Source: Antedon mediterranea (lineage: Eukaryota > Echinodermata > Crinoidea > Comatulida > Antedonidae). From it: a DNA stretch of 64,000 nt. The stretch is from the NCBI RefSeq assembly GCF_964355755.1, contig NC_092678.1:19812922-19876921 (forward strand), written 5' to 3'. This document shows positions 56,709-64,000 of the stretch, piece after piece (the stretch's first letter is position 1; the number at the start of each line of letters is the position of its first letter). Below the pieces are notes generated by a model that had not been told where the DNA came from, did not search any database, and saw only the letters and a program-made list of their open reading frames with translations. The translations under genes were made by a program, and so were the position numbers.

Positions 56709-59700
56709 ATGGATATCGACAGACTTCAATCGTTCCGAAGAATTACATTTATATTGTATATATTGTTCTTATGTTTTAACGTTTCTTCTTCGTCAAATCG
56801 GAATAAAGTTGTGCTGACTGACAACAAATACCAAAATCTTATTATTGCTATCAACAAAAAGGTTCCAGTTGATACGACTATTATTGATAGAATAAAGGTT
56901 TGTAGGTTTGGTTATCTAAAAACGGGGAATTGTGGGTTTTCCCCAGTGGACGATTGCATGTCGCTATTAAAAAAACTGATCAGACTCGACAATGCTGCTA
57001 CAACCCGGAATTAAGTTTTAAATGATTCATCAGGTCATGTAAAACTAAATTCTCAATCATTTAAGAGTTTGGTCTTACGCTAATTCTTAATAAAAAAAAA
57101 AAATAGGTTAGACCAGCCAGTTTATGGAGTCTTAAAAGAGTTTAAAGTGTTCCCGGTTGTAGGTTTGGTTATCTAAAAACGGGGAATTGTTGGTTTTTCC
57201 CCCAGCAAACGATTGCATGTCGCTATCAAAAAAATGATCAGACTCGACAATACTGTTACTATACAACCCGGAATTAAGTTTTAAATGGTTCATCAGGTCG
57301 TATAAAACTAAATTCTCGATCATTTAAGAGTTTGGTCTTACGCTAATTCTTAATAAAAAAAATAATAGGTTAGACCAGCCAGTTGATGTCAGCTTAAAGT
57401 TTCCCCTATACAAATTCTCATCTTTAGTGATTTAATTTAAAGAGGCTCTGATTTTAATAGTTTCCTCCTATTTTGTTTGTATGGAGTTTGTTTATATTAT
57501 TATAATTAAATAAAAAAAGTAGTGTTGTTTTTATAATGTAGGATTTATTCACCGACGGATCGCGAAGACTGTTTGAGGCGACCAACAGACGGGCCTACTG
57601 GAAAACCATTACGATTTTGGTTCCTAAAACATGGCCAGCTAATGCAAAATACATATTGCCTAAAACGGAGAGTTTTAGTGTAGCTAATATTGTGATCGAC
57701 CTCCCAAATGAACGATATGAAGACAACCCCTACACACAGCAGCCTGGTCTCTGTGGACATAAGGGAGAATATATTCATTTAACACCAAATTTCATACTTA
57801 ATAAAATAGACAGCGAGAAAATGTGGGGTCCCGTGGGTAAGTTGCTTCTTTTGATAAGTTGTATCTCAACAAGGACTTGATATGTTGAATATTTGGAAAG
57901 AAAAATCACGTCAGGATAGGTAACACTTTTTTCCTTACACATTTTCCCTTGAGGTTAAACCAACAGTTACACGACACAAACAGATACAATTACATAATAT
58001 AAGCCTATACTTCAGTGTTCCATCCACATGACGTACAGTACATAACAGTAAAATAATCCATATTATTTATGATTATATGCAAAATAGAAATTTATATAAC
58101 AGTGTTTGATGAAATTTGGCAGATTTTTTTGTTTCCATTTAGACAAGTTGTTGGTGCATGAATGGGGTCACCTCCAGTGGGGCCTCTTTGATGAGTATCC
58201 TACTGAGGATACTCCCAATTTCTACAAACATTCAAACAACAAAATTGAAGCCACCAGATGTTCGCTTGCGGTCAAAGGTCAATATAAAAGGAACGGTACG
58301 GATGACGAATGTTATTTGGACCCTGAGACTGGTGTCTATGAAAGTGGATGTGTGTTCTCTCCAGATACTAAAAATCAAACTGCTACGGCTTCATATATGT
58401 ATGGCCAATTCATAGACTCGGTAAGTCTTTACTTTGTTGTTTTTCCATAAGCTCACTTAAAAAAAACCAAAAAAAATAACAGAGGAGTGTTCATAGTGTT
58501 TCCAAAACGTTCCAACATTCATTAGTAGATATTTGTTTTCACCGTTTTAGTTGTGTGGCTCTCGTTTGTCACACAATCATATTAGTTATCTGCAAACATA
58601 ATTTTAGACATCGTTTATTTGCGCTATCTATTATTATTATTGTTATTAATCTCGACGCGATGTGATTGTTCCACTCCAGTTGCGTTTACTTTTTTGCGTT
58701 TCTTGCAAGTGGAAACGAAGCATGCGCAGATTAACAATTTATTATCTTACACAAATAAAAAACAAACAAAATAGAAACAAAGATATATCATATATCACAG
58801 CAATCACACAACAACAAGGCCATATACATGGCCGTAGTCGCCTGCTCAAGTTAGTGTTTACTGACCGACCGACCAACCAACCGACCGACATAGTGAGCTG
58901 TAGAGTCGCGTCGCACGCGACTAATAAACATAGCATTAGTGTCGGGATGAATGATGATTTTATTCCGTCCTCTTGATGGATATTTCGAAATAAACTTTGC
59001 CCCTGTTTTGACTGGTAACATAGTTCGTTATGTTCATTTTTTAAATGAATTTCCATTTTCAGGTCACGTCGTTCTGTCACAGTGACCCGTCAGATCCACT
59101 AGGTTATCATGATGTTGAGCTGCCTCATAAACATAATACAGTGTGTGGTTCCAGAAGTGCGTGGGATATCATTCTAAAAACACAAGATTTCAAAGGCGGT
59201 GTCAATCAACCTGTGACTGGTAATGTCGATACGACACCAACGTTTACACTTATGCAAACAACAGACCGACGTGTAGTGTTAGTATTGGACACGTCAGGGA
59301 GTATGTCTGTAAATATAATGAATTCTTTATTTTAACACACATGAATTTATCTTTGTCATTTAAGCGGCGTATTAATGGAAACAAAAATCAATTTAACAGT
59401 AGATGTTTTGTAAAACAACCTAAAATAAAAGTTTTCTACTCGTTCAATGAATATTGACTTTTTTATTTAACTCATAAACATTCAATAGTTGTATATTATC
59501 TGCCTCGGATTAATTTCGCCATTAGCACCAATGTTTGAAGTAGGCCTATAGTTAATAAACTATACATTGCAGTCGTTTTTATTTGTTTAATAAAATCGTC
59601 CAGAAATCTATTATAGAAGACAATTCTGGAAATTTGGTTTTGTTTACATCCTCTCCAATTTCCACAATTTTCATACCTTCTTTAACCACAGGGTGACCGG

Positions 59701-62700
59701 CTTCATCAACTGCGGCAATCGGCAACACATTACCTGTTATATACCATTGACATTGGCAGTTATGTTGGTATCGTTGAATTTTCAAGTTATGGTCGAGTTT
59801 TATCTGAATTGGTATATATTGTAAACGATACATCTCGTGACACTTTGGTGGCATCGTTACCAACAGTTGCTTCTGGTGGAACCTCTATAGAGTCTGGAGT
59901 TTTAATGGGAATTCAGGTAAGAACATCAACATAGTATGTTAAACGGCTAAGGTGGGTTAGATATATACAAGATCATACAAATGTTACAGATTAACCACAA
60001 TTTCATTGATAATAGGTACTTTCACGTAGTAGCCAAGGAACAAACGGTGGTTCTCTTCTCCTGATGACAGATGGAATTAACAACAGTCCTACTGGTATCA
60101 ACAGTACTCTGGATGACGTAGAAATAGCAGGTGTTATCGTAGATACGATTGCCTTTTCTGATAGTGCCGATCAAAATCTTCAATATTTAAGTGATTTTTC
60201 TGGCGGTGTTTCATTTTTCTTCAACGATGTTGATGATACGTCTGTGCTTAATAGTGCCTTTGAAACAACTGTTACAAGTCGACCGGACCAAAGCTCTCAG
60301 CCGCTCCCAATAACGGTAAATGCTGTTTGTGTTATTATTTACTTGTAGATATACACACTTTTAAATAGTACTGTTTTAACATATTGAATTAACATTAGTT
60401 TGTAAAATAAAAGGTTCAAACGTCCATATTTTTATGTTTAGGAATAACACAGAAAACAGCACTAATCAGTGACATTTTACTACAATTATTAGCTTTACAG
60501 TGATGCAGTAACAGCTGGACCAAATACAGGCAACGTCGGTGACATTGTGGTTATTGATTCAGATCTAGGAAAAGACACAGTTTTCGCCTTCTCGTGGATG
60601 AAATCTAACAGCATTCAACTAACTCTAACATCACCGGACGGAATTTTAGTTAATCAAAGTTTACAAAAGATAGATGACTCGTTGAAAATGATAACGATTA
60701 AGATTCCGAATAATGCCCAGGTAAGGTATGAACATGGGAGTATTTATGTCACAAAGATGAAAGACTTTTTCAATAAAATGTCCATGTCATGGAATCTTCT
60801 GTCTTGTAATGCAATTGTTAGGCTTATACTTTCGTAACTTGAAGTTGACTGATGGGCTTTTGGAGTTTTTGAAATATTGTACTTACTTTCGTCTAAAAAT
60901 AGTGGTATAAATATTGAGTAAAACTATTATAAATATTTAATATAATAATTAGCCTTTTTTGTTATATCAGGTAGGAATTTGGAATTTCAGCGTACAATGC
61001 CCGAGTACAGATACTGTCACTGTAAATGTGCAATCGAGTCCTCTGACTGCTGACAATTGCCCTATAACAGTCGCCGCACTCGTAGGTGACCCTTCGATTG
61101 ATTACACGACAAAGTCATACACAATAATCTGCGTAGTTGTCACCAAGTGCTATTTACCCGTAGTAGGTGCTGATGTATTGGCTATAATTGAAAGTTCAAA
61201 TGCATGTCAGACGGTAGAATTAATACTATTTGATAATGGAGCAGGAGCAGATGTCACCAAAGATGATGGAATATATTGTGGTTATTTTCTGGACGCATGT
61301 GGAGACGGTCGCTATAGTGTTGATGTAAAAGTCAAAAGTCCGGAGAAAAATACAGCTTTTGTTAACATGGCTAAAGCAACGGGATCGCTACCAATCAATC
61401 CAGGTCAGCATACTCTAAATCTACATGAATATGTCCAGTCCTCATTTAAAGGTCTATCATTAATAATCAAATGTAGGCTTATGATCACAGAATAGTCACG
61501 GTGTAGGCCTACTTTGTGGATACATCAGACATGCTAAAACAAGTCTAACTTAAACTTACATTTAAAAAAACCCTTACAAATAGCTGTTAATTATTATTTA
61601 GATTCAACGACGAATAAAGAATTACCAGTTTTTGTCCCGACTGGAATGTTTTCACGCAGTGCTTCAGGGGGAGTTATCCAGGTAACAGGTTATGTCAACA
61701 GACCACCGACAACCGATCTCATATCTCCATCGAAGATCATCGATCTCAGAGTTCTTGCAACTTCGTATTCAGAACAGAAAGTTGTATTACAATGGACGGC
61801 AGTAGGAGACGATTTAGATACAGGAAATGGTATGTGCATGTTGTATAAACAATTGATTATTAACTTCCTACAACCAACCCCCTACCTAACTTTCCCACTT
61901 CCCCGACCCTTAATCTCCACCATCGCTCCATTCTCTCTTTTTCTCTTTCTTGTGCTAGACTTACGAGCCATTACCAATGCACGTTACACAAAGTGTTGTA
62001 TACAGTCTGCGCGTATAATAGGAGCGATCGTTTAAACATGCCTAAGTATTGGTAGAACTACGATGTAACCAGAGCCAGCAAAGCCTGCGTGTCTAAAATT
62101 TGACGCAAATGTGACCGAGGAAGAATAACTTACCGATTTGTTTATAGCCTAAACCGGATGTAGGCTGACCCTTATCGGATGTTACCGGCCCTCTATCGAC
62201 AAATTGCATATGAATGCAGTTTTAGTTTAAACTATATTGATCTGCATTATCACACGTGAGAGTCAGATATGATATTATTTCTTCATTTTGGAACCGTTGA
62301 TATGTTTTAGTTTCAATTTATAATGTTAACTTATGTTTTCCTTATTTTCTAGCAACTAAATACGAACTTAAAATGTCAAACAGTTTCTCAGAACTGCTTA
62401 CAAATTTCGCAAATGCGCGTGAAATAAATAACATTGACGTCATTGAAGGGGATATAACAATAGTTAGACCAGCTGGTGTTGTTGAAAGAATAGGGTTGAG
62501 AGTGCCAACACGAGGGGCCAATCAAACATATTTTTTTGCTATTCGAGCCCAGGATGAAGCAAGTAATTACGGTGATGTTTCTAACATTGTGTCGGCAAAT
62601 ATGCAATATATACCGCCGATTCCTTATATGTTTAATTCAACAACTGTGTCTCTAACATCTGCTGATACAACAACTAAACATCCTACAAGTGTGCCTGTCA

Positions 62701-63026
62701 CTATCCCTGCCAATAACTCCACTATCACAACTGATTTAAGTACCACGACAACTATGAATGGCACTGCTAATCATACAGACAGTACACAATACCCTACTAT
62801 TCCAACATCTCCTACAAAAAGCACTGAACCCATCGAAGCAACTGCTCAGCCACCCGAAAATGAAGATAGAACAGCGCTGTGGGCGTCGCTCAGTGCTGTT
62901 GTTGGGATTGCTTTAATTGCTTTAGCTGTCTTTGGAATTATCAAGTTTGTAGGGAAGAAGAACAAAGTTGACATTGACCCAGAAAGCGGACAGGAAATGA
63001 CGTCAAGTCAAAGTTTTGAAGAATAA
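56709..63026 (+). CDS. CLCA-type calcium-activated chloride channel regulator (VWA metalloprotease), complete
   Basis: Ten exons: 56709-56897, 57542-57836, 58143-58420, 59063-59308, 59692-59916, 60016-60315, 60493-60720, 60971-61403, 61602-61829 and 62353-63026; 3096 bp in frame, about 1031 residues. Order of domains: signal peptide (ITFILYILFLCFNV); CLCA N-terminal region with CGHKGEYIHLTP; zinc protease motif LVHEWGHLQWGLFDEY (HExxH plus downstream Glu); Cys-rich part; VWA with MIDAS DTSGS and LLMTDGIN; beta-rich region (DNGAGADVTKDDGIY); fibronectin-like IIDLRV...VVLQWTAVGDDLDTGN; Thr-rich stalk; one membrane helix (ALWASLSAVVGIALIALAVF) and a short acidic tail. CLCA proteins are secreted or membrane-tethered, self-cleaving metalloproteases that modulate chloride channels and mucus (family knowledge). 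All key residues are present. The exon 1 donor (GTTTGT) is weak. The paralogue number cannot be told. Confidence 0.9.
56901..57385. repeat. 257-bp-period tandem duplication in CLCA intron 1
   Basis: TGTAGGTTTGGTTATCTAAA starts at 56901 and again at 57158. Both copies share the AATTAAGTTTTAAATG and AGGTTAGACCAGCCAGTT blocks. Copies differ at several sites, so this is older than the 158-bp duplication at 23820. The first unit begins at the exon 1 donor. Confidence 0.8.
58810..58925 (+). repeat. CCGA-repeat element (family C), copy 3
   Basis: AAGGCCATATACATGGCCGT, AGTCGCCTGCTCAAGTTAGT, a short (ACCGACCA)n run, then GACATAGTGAGCTGTAGAGT and GTCGCACGCGACTAA. It lies in intron 3 of the CLCA gene. 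Confidence 0.75.
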
Positions 63027-64000
63027 TATTTTTTTTTAATAGACATATATTATGTTGGTCATGATAGGTTATTTTAAAGTAATATTTTAGGTCATATTTA
63101 TAAATAAAAAATATGACTTCCGCCAGTTGTATAGTATGTACCGGTAGATAAAAGTCCGAACATGCTTAATTGTTAACATAATGTGTGTGATATCTCCTAA
63201 ATATTGTGAATGACGTGTTTACTTAAATTCAAAGATCCTATATACTTTCAGATCTTCATGTACGGAAGTATCATACTTATGTACAGGTATAATAAATAAT
63301 AATAATTATTATTATCATTATTTATAGTTCAACTATTTGTTATTCTTGATTAATTTCGAAATAGTGTTATATTGCGGTTACATTTTTTTCAATTCAATTT
63401 ATTTTCCACATTTGGCACCCACAAACATGTACATGGATGATGCATATCTTAAAGCTAACCTTGGCAAATAATATAATTGACAATAAAAATAAAAAGAATA
63501 AATAAATAAGGCAGTATACAAATAAATAACAACGTTATATGTGTGATGATAGATCACTTATTATCTTTAATCATTTAAGAAGTGAGCCCTCTGTATAATG
63601 TGAGCCCTCCTCTGGTGAGGTGCACAACAAACAGTGTACAATATGGCGTCTGAATAAATGGATCCTGAGACTATGGCCCTGTTCAGACCCATGGCGTTAG
63701 ACCGTTTTAGCGTACAACGTTACTATCAAGGTCACGTTACAAACCGCAGAGAAAAAAACGAGGTGTTCAGACCCATAGCGTACGATTATCATTGTAACAA
63801 CGGAAGTACGTCATCCAGGTTGTTTCTAGTTGCATATTCATGTGCTCTTACCCACGTGTTTTCATCATTATTACCACTGTATATAGGCCTAGATCTCAGC
63901 CCTACAATTATGACAAAATTTGCCGTAAATAAAACATACCTCAGCATTTATTTAAGAAAAATATAGTAGTGCCAAATTTCTGTTTCTATTGTTTTTATTT
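63027..64000. other. CLCA 3' flank to window end
   Basis: AT-rich. The sequence AATAAAAAA just after 63097 is a candidate poly(A) signal for CLCA. From about 63673, GGCCCTGTTCAGACCCATGG and a second 'GTTCAGACCCATAGCGTACG' near 63765 resemble the Harbinger-type terminus at 25154, so a related TIR element may begin here and run off the edge. The open frame at 63658-63966 is not a convincing gene. Confidence 0.45.

Overview
The window is intron-rich, AT-rich animal genomic DNA packed with small transposons. The frequent AGGCCTA-type motifs, the SRCR and CLCA-type genes and the long repeat-filled introns suggest a marine invertebrate deuterostome. An echinoderm is my best guess, inferred and not proven. 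There are no bacterial-type operons and no CRISPR array. I rebuilt genes by hand from conserved protein blocks, GT/AG splice signals and phase continuity.

Layout, left to right. (1) 1-12012, minus strand: the first three coding exons of a phosducin-like protein (PDCL/PhLP1). The thioredoxin-fold part lies beyond the left edge. Its two introns hold tRNA-derived SINEs, palindromic MITEs, a nested hairpin element and a DNA transposon with ~520-bp terminal inverted repeats. (2) 12013-20610: intergenic transposon nest. An AGT-triplet array is split by a TIR element that itself contains a MULE-like foldback element, and a second foldback element holds a 5'-truncated non-LTR retrotransposon. (3) 20611-21712, plus: complete three-exon PPIL1, a spliceosomal cyclophilin. 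(4) 24394-45570, plus: five tandem paralogues of a METTL27/WBSCR27-like methyltransferase. All have five coding exons of nearly fixed length (105, 123 or 126, 136, 93, 188 bp). Copies 4 and 5 come from a recent block duplication, and an SRCR pseudogene lies between them. (5) 46810-52495, minus: a secreted protein with a signal peptide, one WAP domain and six very similar SRCR domains, all carried on phase 1-1 exons. (6) 56709-63026, plus: a complete ten-exon CLCA-type gene with HExxH protease motif, VWA domain with MIDAS, fibronectin-like region, Thr-rich stalk and one membrane helix.

The genes do not form one pathway. PDCL (G-beta-gamma/chaperonin cofactor) and PPIL1 are housekeeping genes. 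The methyltransferase cluster, the WAP-SRCR gene and the CLCA gene look like a lineage-specific, possibly epithelial or immune-related region; that reading is inference.

The most unusual observation is a perfect 20-bp palindrome present twice, 18 kb apart. Each copy is flanked by its own, different 7-bp direct repeat, as expected of an ultra-short mobile sequence. The MT4/MT5 duplication also acts as a built-in empty-site test showing recent movement of several repeat families.
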